Below are positions 1 through 7,054 of a stretch of 8,594 nucleotides of DNA, one piece after another. The first letter of the stretch is position 1; each line of letters starts with the position of its first letter. The notes under the pieces were generated by a model. The model had not been told where the DNA came from, did not search any database, and saw nothing but the letters and a program-made list of their open reading frames with translations. The DNA is from Selenomonadaceae bacterium. GTDB lineage: Bacteria > Bacillota > Negativicutes > Selenomonadales > Selenomonadaceae. The position numbers and the translations under genes are program-made. The stretch covers positions 1-8,594 of the forward strand of contig JAFUTM010000134.1 in assembly GCA_017484235.1 (NCBI GenBank). The letters are read 5' to 3'.

Positions 1-36
1 AATCTCCCACAACGAGGACAGGCATTAATTTTATAA
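1..36 (+). pseudogene. 5' fragment of tadG-like gene, ending in an in-frame stop
   Basis: The first 36 bases read NLPQRGQALIL and then TAA, in the same frame as the TadG-like ORF that follows. QRGQALI is the usual start of the hydrophobic anchor in TadG-type proteins, and the codons after the stop continue it (AILLPTIFIFVGLAFDFGWW). The two parts therefore look like one gene interrupted by a nonsense codon at 34-36, with no frame change. The true start codon lies upstream of the window. The cause could be a real mutation, a consensus error, or an allele switched off in this population; the sequence alone cannot say. Confidence 0.6.
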
Positions 37-72
37 GCGATTCTGTTACCGACAATCTTTATATTTGTCGGC

Positions 73-2370
73 TTGGCATTCGATTTCGGCTGGTGGTATT
101 TAAATCTGTCACGTCTGCAAAACGCAGCAGACTCAGCGGCCTTAGCCGGAGCACATCAGATTGCAAAAGACGAATCCTCAGGCTATTTCGTTAATTTGGT
201 AAATGAAGATTTAACCGGCTGGACTGAAGTGAATGATAATGAACCTGGTGACTCAAGAAAATATGCCAATAACAATTTATCCGGCAGTGATACTAATAGT
301 CAAGATTCGTGGACGGCGAATAACGTAACTTTTAAACATTATCTGATTGCCGGTGTCAGCGTAGATGCTGAAGAAGAAGCCGCTGGCGATACTGATGATA
401 ATGTTACATATTATAAAGTGGAGCTTACGGAAACGGTCAACCACTTATTCACACTAATGGAACAATTTGGCGCTATGGACATTAAAGCTACGGCAATAGT
501 CAAAATCACTAAAGGCTTTAATAGTAATGGATTACCTGGAGACCTTAGAAAATTAAAAGAAGCTAAGGTTATTCCAGACTGGGAATATGTCGGTCAAAGC
601 ATTGCAAATTTAAGAACGGTCAGAGCAGTTGGCAGAATGGTTAATTACTCAAGCGGTGACACATACAGAACAGAAATCATAAATTTAAACGGTATCAAAG
701 GTGCTGACAGTGGCGATGCTAACACTATGAATACCACAGGCGACTGGAGCGTTAGAGCTAATCAAACTGAAATAAAAAATAATAAATACAAAATAGATGA
801 TATTTTTATTGATTTTAGAGCAGACCTTAATTATAATTTTACTTCTGACTGGGATATAGGTCTTAATGACGACTTAATAAAAAAAGTAAAATATGCCTAT
901 CAAAATAGTACAAGCCCCGGTCAGTCCTGGCAAGACGGTGCAGGTTACGATCTTAGAATAATCGCTGAAATTAATTTTGACAAGCCTTATAAAGTTCGCA
1001 GCGGCAAAGATACTAGTGGCAATATAGTTAAAGATAGCAGCGGCAAAGAATTACTGCCAACTGATCCGCTATATGTCCGTATTGAGAGTGATCCAATTTA
1101 TACAGTACGTAGTGTTAACAGTTCAGTTCGTCAAGTAGTAATTAATATAAATGAACCAAACACAGAGACCAATGCCGATGGCAGCTATAAGTATCGCCCG
1201 CTTATTATATTTTATGACGGTCCAATACAATTAGACCCTACTTCAAATATACGAAAATCCAAACCGGTTATTCTCAATCTTAATGCGGATTTTCGCGGTA
1301 TCTTGTTTATGCCAAACAGTTCAGTTGTCATCAATGGCAATGCTACTGAAAAAACTGAAGAAACTGATAAGTTTGACGGCTATAAATTTGAAGGCTTTGT
1401 TATTGCAAAAGATTTTGTTAAATTGAAGACCGCTGACGATTTAACAAGTGAGGGATATGTCGCATATAAAACGGCAAATGATGCTGAAATATTACTTAAG
1501 CCCAATGATTACAGCGACGATGATATTCTTTCTGCTGTGCCAAGTGGAAAAATTGAGGTTACTGATAGTGATGGCAATTCATTGTTTGTTAATGAGAGCG
1601 ATCTTATATATGTTGATGATTACGATATAGATACATATATACACGTAAAAAGTGGACAAGAGGCCTATGTCTATATAAAAAATAACGCTACTATAGAGAC
1701 AGATTACAATAAATATCATGGTAAAAGCAATTGGTATGAGCTTTATAAAAAGGACAATCATAATGAATACGGATACGTGTATCTCAGTGGTACAAATCTT
1801 CTGCTTTATAAAGATGGTTGGAGAATAAACGCTGACGATTCTGAAAATAAATTTTTTTATAATACCAAAGATAAAAATTATATTCCTGTTAAATATAATG
1901 GTAAAACAGCCACTCTGAAAAAAAATGATGATACAAAAATCTATATTAAAATCACCAATACTACCGATGTAAAATACATAAAAAAAGATTCCGAAGTCGA
2001 GTATCTAACCAAAGTTACTCAAACCAAGAAACTTTATGATAAGTCTGATGATAATAATTGGAAAATTATTGGTGAAATATCTGGACTGAATCCAATGTAT
2101 GTAGATAAAAAGGGCAATGTACAATTCACGAGTCCAATAGAACCACATACATCTAATTTAGATTATGATCCCAACAAAATGTACCCCGAAGATAAAACAA
2201 TTTTATCTCCAGATGATTTTAATTTAAGCACGGATTCACATTATGCTTATTTTGGAATACCAGCACTTGAGAGAAAATTTTATACTTATCTAAATGAAGA
2301 AGTTACAAAAGATATGTTCTTTACAATTGACAGATCGAACTTAATTGATAAAAAGAAACAGATTAGTTGA
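73..2370 (+). CDS. TadG-like Flp pilus assembly protein (N-terminus interrupted)
   Basis: This is a large TadG-like protein, expected to be anchored in the inner membrane by one N-terminal helix with the rest in the periplasm, and thought to act as a minor pilin or assembly factor. The diagnostic part is the start: a hydrophobic stretch, then DFGWWYLNLSRLQNAADSAALAGA, which follows the TadG N-terminal pattern. Around residues 395-450 lies a motif seen in related proteins (VILNLNADFRGILFMPNSSV, then GFVIAKDF). Residues about 460-680 are rich in Asp, Asn, Lys and Tyr, with no domain I recognise. The frame opens after a TAA at 34-36. The first usable start, TTG at 73, has no Shine-Dalgarno and would remove most of the anchor, so translation from it is doubtful. 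Clear family signal upstream of TTG argues that the gene really began before the window. The gene ends with TGA, and I see no terminator after it. Family assignment is firm; function of this allele is uncertain. Confidence 0.75.
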   Translation: MAFDFGWWYLNLSRLQNAADSAALAGAHQIAKDESSGYFVNLVNEDLTGWTEVNDNEPGDSRKYANNNLSGSDTNSQDSWTANNVTFKHYLIAGVSVDAEEEAAGDTDDNVTYYKVELTETVNHLFTLMEQFGAMDIKATAIVKITKGFNSNGLPGDLRKLKEAKVIPDWEYVGQSIANLRTVRAVGRMVNYSSGDTYRTEIINLNGIKGADSGDANTMNTTGDWSVRANQTEIKNNKYKIDDIFIDFRADLNYNFTSDWDIGLNDDLIKKVKYAYQNSTSPGQSWQDGAGYDLRIIAEINFDKPYKVRSGKDTSGNIVKDSSGKELLPTDPLYVRIESDPIYTVRSVNSSVRQVVININEPNTETNADGSYKYRPLIIFYDGPIQLDPTSNIRKSKPVILNLNADFRGILFMPNSSVVINGNATEKTEETDKFDGYKFEGFVIAKDFVKLKTADDLTSEGYVAYKTANDAEILLKPNDYSDDDILSAVPSGKIEVTDSDGNSLFVNESDLIYVDDYDIDTYIHVKSGQEAYVYIKNNATIETDYNKYHGKSNWYELYKKDNHNEYGYVYLSGTNLLLYKDGWRINADDSENKFFYNTKDKNYIPVKYNGKTATLKKNDDTKIYIKITNTTDVKYIKKDSEVEYLTKVTQTKKLYDKSDDNNWKIIGEISGLNPMYVDKKGNVQFTSPIEPHTSNLDYDPNKMYPEDKTILSPDDFNLSTDSHYAYFGIPALERKFYTYLNEEVTKDMFFTIDRSNLIDKKKQIS
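998..1049 (+). repeat. 13-bp direct repeat, 39 bp apart, inside tadG
   Basis: GCAGCGGCAAAGA occurs at 998-1010 and again at 1037-1049. The period is 39 bp, exactly 13 codons, and gives a repeated SGK motif in the protein. Recombination or slippage between the copies would delete or add 13 codons without changing frame. Confidence 0.6.
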
Positions 2371-2383
2371 TGATATACCCATT

Positions 2384-2438
2384 AACAATTCATTAATTAA
2401 ACTTAAACCAAATATAAATTTATCTTAAACAATTCATT
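2384..2438 (+). repeat. 11-bp direct repeat downstream of tadG
   Basis: AACAATTCATT occurs at 2384-2394 and 2428-2438, 44 bp apart, in the AT-rich stretch after the tadG stop. It could be a chance repeat in AT-rich DNA, or the trace of a small duplication. No function can be assigned. Confidence 0.35.
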
Positions 2439-2477
2439 GCATCGAACGATTTACAGAAGGCCGCCGGACAAGGCATG

Positions 2478-2489
2478 CCCCCCCCCCCC
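2478..2489 (+). repeat. Poly-C tract, 12 C residues
   Basis: An uninterrupted run of 12 C lies in a small GC-rich block (about 2455-2528) inside an otherwise AT-rich intergenic region. It ends 39 bp before the -35 box of the cpaB promoter, so it is centred about 80 bp upstream of the predicted transcription start. Long homopolymeric C/G tracts change length by slipped-strand mispairing and are a known basis of phase variation in other bacteria. Here the tract is outside any coding frame, so an effect would have to be on transcription. The exact length may be affected by sequencing error. Confidence 0.8.
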
Positions 2490-2528
2490 TCTTGCGGAGA
2501 ATGGCGTCAGAATCGCGTTTGTGACCAC

Positions 2529-2557
2529 TTGACAGCAATAAATAAAAGTAATATAAT
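2529..2557 (+). promoter_or_regulatory. Consensus sigma-70/SigA promoter for cpaB-cpaC
   Basis: TTGACA at 2529-2534 and TATAAT at 2552-2557 are separated by exactly 17 bp, a perfect match to the housekeeping consensus. Transcription would start near 2564, leaving a leader of about 32-41 nt before cpaB. It marks the start of a transcription unit separate from tadG that probably runs through cpaB, cpaC, the two tadZ-like genes, tadB and flp. Confidence 0.85.
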
Positions 2558-2595
2558 GCACTTACTAAGCAGGGTATACAATACATAAACAGAAG

Positions 2596-3627
2596 ATGAT
2601 TTTGATGTTTTCCAAATTATTAGATATTTTGAATAATTTAAGACCTCGACAACTTTTGATGTTATCGGGCGCAGCAGCAATTATTATGTTTGCAGTTATT
2701 TATTTTTCATTATCTCTATGGATGCGTCAAAATGAAGAGGCAAAACCAGTAGTCGAGACTGTTGCAAAAGAAGTTGAAATGGTAGATGTCGTCGTTGCAA
2801 AATCAAATATAGCGCCGCAAACAGTCATAAAAGAAAATATGGTTCAGTTAAAAAAAGTATCAGCTGAGTTGGTTCCAGAAGGAACCGTAAAGAAAGTAGC
2901 TGACGTGGTGAATACTTTTTCGCGAACCACTATTTTTGCAGGTGACCTCATTACTGAACAGAAGATTTACACTGATTTGGCGCAGGCGGGTTTCGTGGGT
3001 ACTATTCCTTCGGACTGTCGTGCCATTTCTATTAGTGTAAATAACATTACCGGTGTGGCTGGTTTTGCTAAACCTGGCGATTATGTGGATTTATTATTAG
3101 TCGAAAAAAATGCTCAGCGTGCCGTTACTAACGTTTTACTGCAAAATATCTTACTCTTAGGTATCGATCAAAATATGCGCGGCAATATGGCAGCAATTGA
3201 CGAGAACGGTAACTCAAACACAGTGGCAATAAGCAATCCATCAATCGCAACATTTGCATTAAGACCGGAAGAAGCTCTTAAATTAATCTCAGCGTCCAAG
3301 CTTGGTGAAATATATTTAATGCTGAGACCATTTAAGCCACACGATATGTATATCGACAACATTGCTTATTCCGCCTCTTCAGTAAATGCAACTCCAGTTA
3401 CTCCACCGCAAGAAAACAAACCGGAAGTTGTTGAAACGCCACCTGCTGTCGTTGAACCACCACCGGCGCCCGTCGTTCCACAGGCCGACGAATCACCAAT
3501 AGTACCCTTTGAAGACAACACTCCACCTAAACCTAGAAAAATAGAAATTATTCAAGGCGACCAGATTGTACAGACGCCGGAAGATGAAAATACGCAAAAT
3601 GTACAAAATGCACAAAGTGCGCAATAG
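2596..3627 (+). CDS. cpaB: Flp pilus assembly protein CpaB/RcpC
   Basis: CpaB/RcpC is a periplasmic, inner-membrane-anchored protein of the Tad machine, thought to work with the secretin. The protein is 343 aa. Residues about 20-43 are a single membrane segment. Residues about 64-130 form a SAF-type domain (VVVAKSNIAPQTVIKENMV, then AGDLIT), followed by the RcpC region with AISISVNNITGVAGFAKPGD, a typical CpaB motif, and a segment ending in ALRPEEALKLISASKLGEIYL. From about residue 265 the protein is a Pro/Glu-rich tail, probably an extended periplasmic linker. Two starts compete: ATG 2596 and ATG 2605, three codons later. AGAAG at 2591-2595 touches the first and is 9 nt from the second, so 2605 may be the true start. 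The gene lies just downstream of a consensus promoter and ends 8 nt before cpaC. Family assignment is strong. Confidence 0.9.
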   Translation: MILMFSKLLDILNNLRPRQLLMLSGAAAIIMFAVIYFSLSLWMRQNEEAKPVVETVAKEVEMVDVVVAKSNIAPQTVIKENMVQLKKVSAELVPEGTVKKVADVVNTFSRTTIFAGDLITEQKIYTDLAQAGFVGTIPSDCRAISISVNNITGVAGFAKPGDYVDLLLVEKNAQRAVTNVLLQNILLLGIDQNMRGNMAAIDENGNSNTVAISNPSIATFALRPEEALKLISASKLGEIYLMLRPFKPHDMYIDNIAYSASSVNATPVTPPQENKPEVVETPPAVVEPPPAPVVPQADESPIVPFEDNTPPKPRKIEIIQGDQIVQTPEDENTQNVQNAQSAQ

Positions 3628-3635
3628 GATTTATT

Positions 3636-5021
3636 ATGAACGCTTATCAAACAGTAAGTTTAATTGCACTCAGTTCTTTCTGCCTGTCGATTAATTCGGC
3701 TTACGCCGCAGAACCTGAAGTTATAAATATGAATATTAAGACATCTAAACATAGAGAAATGGATATTGATATAATCAGAATTGCGATTGGCAGTCCTGAT
3801 GTTGCAACTGTAGTACAGCTTCCTTCGTCGGAAAGAGAGTTTTTGATTGTAGCTAAAAATGCTGGTTCAACTTCGCTGTTTGTGTGGACTGCCGACGGGC
3901 AAAGATTTGAATATCTAATCAATGTGTCGCCGGAAGATGTTGGAGAAGCTATGCTGATTGAACAGGCTATCGGCTTGCCAAATGTCCACGTCAGAAAGGT
4001 TGGCACCCGCGTACTTTTAACTGGAACTGTAAAAAATCAGTATGAACGCAATTACGCGGTGCAGACGGCGCGGCTCTTCGTTGGCAAAGGCAGCAACAGC
4101 AGCCTTAGTGTCGGCAGCGGTATTGATATGAAAATAGAAACAAGAAATTCTGATATTGACAGCAATTCCAACAATGAGGTCGGTGGCACCAGAGTTGAAA
4201 GTTCCGGCGAAGTTATTGACCTTTTACATATGGTTCAGCCGACGCAAATTCGTTTGGAAGCACAGGTAATTGCAATTCGTCCACAAGATCGCAAAAATAT
4301 TGGTATACAATACGGCAATGATCCGTCAAGTGCACCAGGCGTATTCTTTACCGGTGAGTCTTATAATGATAATTCGGGCAGGAGTTTTCGCAATAATCCT
4401 CTGAGGTGGGCATCTGACCGGCACGCTGATATTAATCTGTCAATCCAGGCATTAGTCACTCAAAATAGGGCAAAAATTTTGTCACGTCCAAGTATCACGA
4501 CGATGAGTGGCGAAGAAGCAATTATTCAAGTCGGCGGCGAAATTCCATACACTACTCGCAGCAGTGAAGGCTGGAGCACAGTATTTAAAGATTATGGTAT
4601 CATTCTTCAGCTAAAGCCTGTTGTGGACGCGGAAAATCGAATCACGGCTTCCATTCACGCGGAAGTCAGCAGTATGAGCGGTGAAAGTGTGGACGGTCAG
4701 CCAATTTTGAATCGCAGACGCGCGGACTCAGTGATTACGATTCGGTCCGGCTCAACAATGGTTATAGGTGGATTAATGGATTCCTCTGAACAGAAAACAG
4801 TTAATAAATTCCCTTTTCTTGGCGACATTCCAATTATCGGCGAATTTTTCAAATACACATCAAAATCTAAAGATAAACAGGAACTTATCATTCTTGTGAC
4901 GCCTTACATTGTCGAAGAACCTGAAACTTCGCAGGCAAGAATGTCAGATTCTATGCGCGACTTTTATCAAAACGGTCAGCAGGAACACGATGATATGAAT
5001 AACGTCAACGTAAACAGATAA
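3636..5021 (+). CDS. cpaC: Outer-membrane secretin CpaC/RcpA of the Tad pilus
   Basis: This forms the outer-membrane channel through which the Flp pilus leaves the cell. The 461-aa protein starts with a Sec signal peptide (cleavage probably after AYA, about residue 24). Residues about 28-100 are the pilus/secretin N-terminal domain (IGSPDVATVVQLPS, GSTSLFVWTADGQ). Residues about 107-150 resemble a BON domain (VRKVGTRVLLTGTVKN). From about 199 to 430 is the secretin core: QIRLEAQVIAI, ILSRPSITTMSGEEAIIQVGG, and the signature KFPFLGDIPIIGEFF near 389-403. No lipobox is present. The Shine-Dalgarno AGGA (3626-3629) overlaps the cpaB stop codon, 6 nt before ATG, which suggests translational coupling. 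A secretin means the host has an outer membrane. Confidence 0.95.
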   Translation: MNAYQTVSLIALSSFCLSINSAYAAEPEVINMNIKTSKHREMDIDIIRIAIGSPDVATVVQLPSSEREFLIVAKNAGSTSLFVWTADGQRFEYLINVSPEDVGEAMLIEQAIGLPNVHVRKVGTRVLLTGTVKNQYERNYAVQTARLFVGKGSNSSLSVGSGIDMKIETRNSDIDSNSNNEVGGTRVESSGEVIDLLHMVQPTQIRLEAQVIAIRPQDRKNIGIQYGNDPSSAPGVFFTGESYNDNSGRSFRNNPLRWASDRHADINLSIQALVTQNRAKILSRPSITTMSGEEAIIQVGGEIPYTTRSSEGWSTVFKDYGIILQLKPVVDAENRITASIHAEVSSMSGESVDGQPILNRRRADSVITIRSGSTMVIGGLMDSSEQKTVNKFPFLGDIPIIGEFFKYTSKSKDKQELIILVTPYIVEEPETSQARMSDSMRDFYQNGQQEHDDMNNVNVNR

Positions 5022-5067
5022 TTTAATTTGATTCATTTTATGATGTAATATTGCCTGATTGTCTTTT

Positions 5068-5075
5068 GGAAGGTG
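5068..5075 (+). promoter_or_regulatory. Ribosome binding site fixing the first tadZ-like start
   Basis: GGAAGGTG lies 5 nt before ATG 5081. The longer reading from TTG 5051 would place this strong site inside the coding region and has no site of its own, so ATG 5081 is preferred. Confidence 0.8.
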
Positions 5076-5080
5076 TTATT

Positions 5081-5902
5081 ATGGCAAATGAAAGAAGTAG
5101 TATAATAATTAGTGTTTTTAGTACAACTCCAGGTATTGGTAAAACAGTCACAGCAATAAATTTAGCAGCCGGATTGGCAAAAGAAGGTTATGGCGTTTGT
5201 CTCGTTGATCTTGATCTTCAATTTGGCGATGTTTTGAATTATTTAAAACTCTCTTCAGAGTATACGATCGCTAAAGCTCAAAGGTCTATGCTGACGAATC
5301 CTGATGATTTTCACGTTAAGGATTTTCTCATTGATTATCATTATGGTTACTTAAACTTTTCAATAATGCCGCCGCCTTTATATGTATATGACGCTTACCA
5401 GATAGATGTTCCGACCATTGAAAGTATAGTGAAGCAGCTCACGTATTTTGATTTCGTCGTGTTGGACCTCAGTTCCGTGTTTAGTTCATTAAATCTTGCA
5501 ATGCTGGACATAAGCACGGTCATTAATTTTTTGGGCGTTATAGATTTTCTTCCGGCTTTGAAGAATTTTAAAATCTGTTATGATACGCTCATTAGGTTTG
5601 AATATGAAGAAAGCAAAATCCGATTGGTTGAAAATCGTGCTGACTCTCAGAAATTAATAGACGGCAGCGACGTTGAAAGATTGTTAGGCGAACCGTTCTA
5701 TCATAGGCTGCCGAATGATTACCCAGCAGTCAGCAAATCTATTAACGAAGGTCGGCCTCTGATGTTTGCCGCGCCGGATTCGCGTTTGACGGCAAGTTTT
5801 TCACAGCTCACCGGCAAGTATACCAATCGGCAAGTAATTCCTGAAGCAGATAAAACAGAACCTGGATTCTTTGCAAAATATTTCAATGGATTTTTTGATT
5901 GA
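5081..5902 (+). CDS. MinD/ParA-like ATPase, short TadZ/CpaE homologue without receiver domain
   Basis: A 273-aa P-loop protein of the MinD/ParA class, cytoplasmic, expected to act in placing or assembling the pilus machine as TadZ/CpaE proteins do. The P-loop is T16-P-G-I-G-K21-T22. The Walker A lysine K21 is kept, but the position of the MinD 'signature' lysine (KGGxGKT) is Thr16 and the next Gly is Pro17. Next come VDLDLQFGD (D43, D45, D50), typical of CpaE, and the switch II region VVLDLSS with D129, where the family usually has DxPP/DLPP. There is no N-terminal receiver domain, so this is only the ATPase half. It sits 59 nt after the secretin gene and is followed by a second, longer CpaE. 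Whether it hydrolyses ATP is open: nucleotide binding looks possible, but activation through a dimer's signature lysine does not in a homodimer. Confidence 0.85.
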   Translation: MANERSSIIISVFSTTPGIGKTVTAINLAAGLAKEGYGVCLVDLDLQFGDVLNYLKLSSEYTIAKAQRSMLTNPDDFHVKDFLIDYHYGYLNFSIMPPPLYVYDAYQIDVPTIESIVKQLTYFDFVVLDLSSVFSSLNLAMLDISTVINFLGVIDFLPALKNFKICYDTLIRFEYEESKIRLVENRADSQKLIDGSDVERLLGEPFYHRLPNDYPAVSKSINEGRPLMFAAPDSRLTASFSQLTGKYTNRQVIPEADKTEPGFFAKYFNGFFD

Positions 5903-5936
5903 TTTTTTAGTTGACTCAGTTAATTTTAGTTAGGGC

Positions 5937-5941
5937 AGGTG
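5937..5941 (+). promoter_or_regulatory. Ribosome binding site for cpaE
   Basis: AGGTG, within AGGGCAGGTG, lies 6 nt before TTG 5948. A GTG at 5939 is also in frame, but it falls inside this site and has only AGGG 3 nt upstream. TTG 5948 therefore seems the better start, giving a protein that begins MAYQVILIES. The choice changes only three residues. Confidence 0.5.
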
Positions 5942-5947
5942 CATAAT

Positions 5948-7054
5948 TTGGCTTATCAGGTCATTCTAATTGAAAGTAATCAGGCAATGTTAAATAATAT
6001 GACGGCTGTTTTAAGACAGTCTTCAGAATTTGAGCTTGCTGCAACATACAAAGATGCTAATGCTGCACTTGGACAAAGCGGAATGTTCCGACCTAATCTA
6101 TTTTTGATAGATGTTGAAAATGCTGAAACTCTGGATATGATACCGGCTTTTGTCGATATTTTTCCTGATTCAAATATTTTAGGTCTGGTGTCTCAATGGA
6201 ACGCAGATGCGGCAATGAGAGTTGTTAAAGGTGGCGGGCTGGGCTGTATTTTGAAGCCGTTCAAAACCAAAGATATAATAGAAGCAATACGGCTCTATAA
6301 GCTGCGCGGCAAAAGCGGATTATCTCGCATAATTTCGTTTTTCAGTCCGAAAGGTCGTGCCGGTCGTACAACAATGGCTGCCGTGCTGGCACTTGCGATA
6401 GCTAAAAAAAGCGGCGAACGTGTGGCACTCATTGACGCAGATTTACAGTTCGGCGACTTGCCAATCTTCTTTGACATAGAGCCGAAAAGTACTGTCGTTG
6501 ATGCCGTCCAAGATGTAAAACTGTTGACGCCGCTGAATTTGAAATCTTATTTTCATCAAATTAAAGAAAATGTATATCTGCTCAGCAGTCCAGACCGGCC
6601 GGAATACGCAGAACTGGTCGACACTCCAAGTCTCACTGAGGTCGTGCGTATGTCCTGCAATCTGTGTCGGTATGTGTTGATTGACCTGCCTGCCGGTTTC
6701 AATCCGGTGTCAATCGGAATGTGCAAACTCTCTGACACGGTAGTCGTAATGGCGATGATCAACAATGGTTTTGAGATTCAGCACGTAAAGCGTGCACTGG
6801 GCGTCTTTAAAGAGCAGGAAACTCGTGAAAGAAAGATTCATACAGTCTTTACACGTGTCAATCCTTGCACTGAAGAAGAAAAATTGAAAATTGAACAACA
6901 GCTTGGTTATCCTGTATCTGATATTTTGCCAAACGAGTATAAGATGATCTCCATTGCAAACAGCGGCCGTCTTTCAAAAGGTCTGCCGATGGACTCTCTG
7001 CTTATGCAGAATATGTCTCGCATAGCTGATGATGTCATAAGCGGAAAGCGGTGA
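5948..7054 (+). CDS. cpaE: Pilus assembly protein CpaE/TadZ (receiver-like plus MinD-like ATPase)
   Basis: CpaE/TadZ localises the Tad apparatus, usually at a pole. From TTG 5948 it has 368 aa. Residues 1-120 form a response-regulator fold: VILIES with E9 in place of the usual acidic pair, D55 in LFLIDVEN at the phospho-acceptor site, S82 in LGLVSQWN and K103 in CILKPF. Residues about 125-365 are the MinD-like part. Its P-loop reads K135-G-R-A-G-R140-T: the signature lysine is kept, but the Walker A lysine is Arg140 and a Gly is Arg137. IDADLQFGD (D163, D165, D170) and IDLPAG (D246) follow. Atypical P-loops are known in TadZ proteins, so the family call holds, but this domain probably binds ATP poorly by itself. 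The stop codon overlaps the tadB start (TGATG), which points to coupled translation. No tadA/cpaF gene lies between them. Confidence 0.92.
   Translation: MAYQVILIESNQAMLNNMTAVLRQSSEFELAATYKDANAALGQSGMFRPNLFLIDVENAETLDMIPAFVDIFPDSNILGLVSQWNADAAMRVVKGGGLGCILKPFKTKDIIEAIRLYKLRGKSGLSRIISFFSPKGRAGRTTMAAVLALAIAKKSGERVALIDADLQFGDLPIFFDIEPKSTVVDAVQDVKLLTPLNLKSYFHQIKENVYLLSSPDRPEYAELVDTPSLTEVVRMSCNLCRYVLIDLPAGFNPVSIGMCKLSDTVVVMAMINNGFEIQHVKRALGVFKEQETRERKIHTVFTRVNPCTEEEKLKIEQQLGYPVSDILPNEYKMISIANSGRLSKGLPMDSLLMQNMSRIADDVISGKR

Noticed and set aside
34..36. TAA read through as a sense codon (recoding)
   Set aside because: cpaC, tadB and flp all end in TAA at the expected protein ends, so TAA is a normal stop here, and no stem-loop or slippery site was seen next to it.
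2461..2497. Hairpin with the poly-C tract in its loop
   Set aside because: The arms (CAAG/CTTG and CCG/CGG) need a 5-base bulge and are too short to be convincing.
3701..4006. Minus-strand ORFs, including this 101-codon one inside cpaC
   Set aside because: All minus-strand ORFs lie opposite well-supported plus-strand genes or in AT-rich DNA, have no ribosome site or recognisable motif, and look like shadows.
5051..5080. Longer start (TTG 5051) for the first tadZ-like protein
   Set aside because: The extra residues MPDCLLEGVI are encoded by the leader and Shine-Dalgarno sequence of the ATG at 5081, and MinD-like proteins normally start close to the first beta strand.
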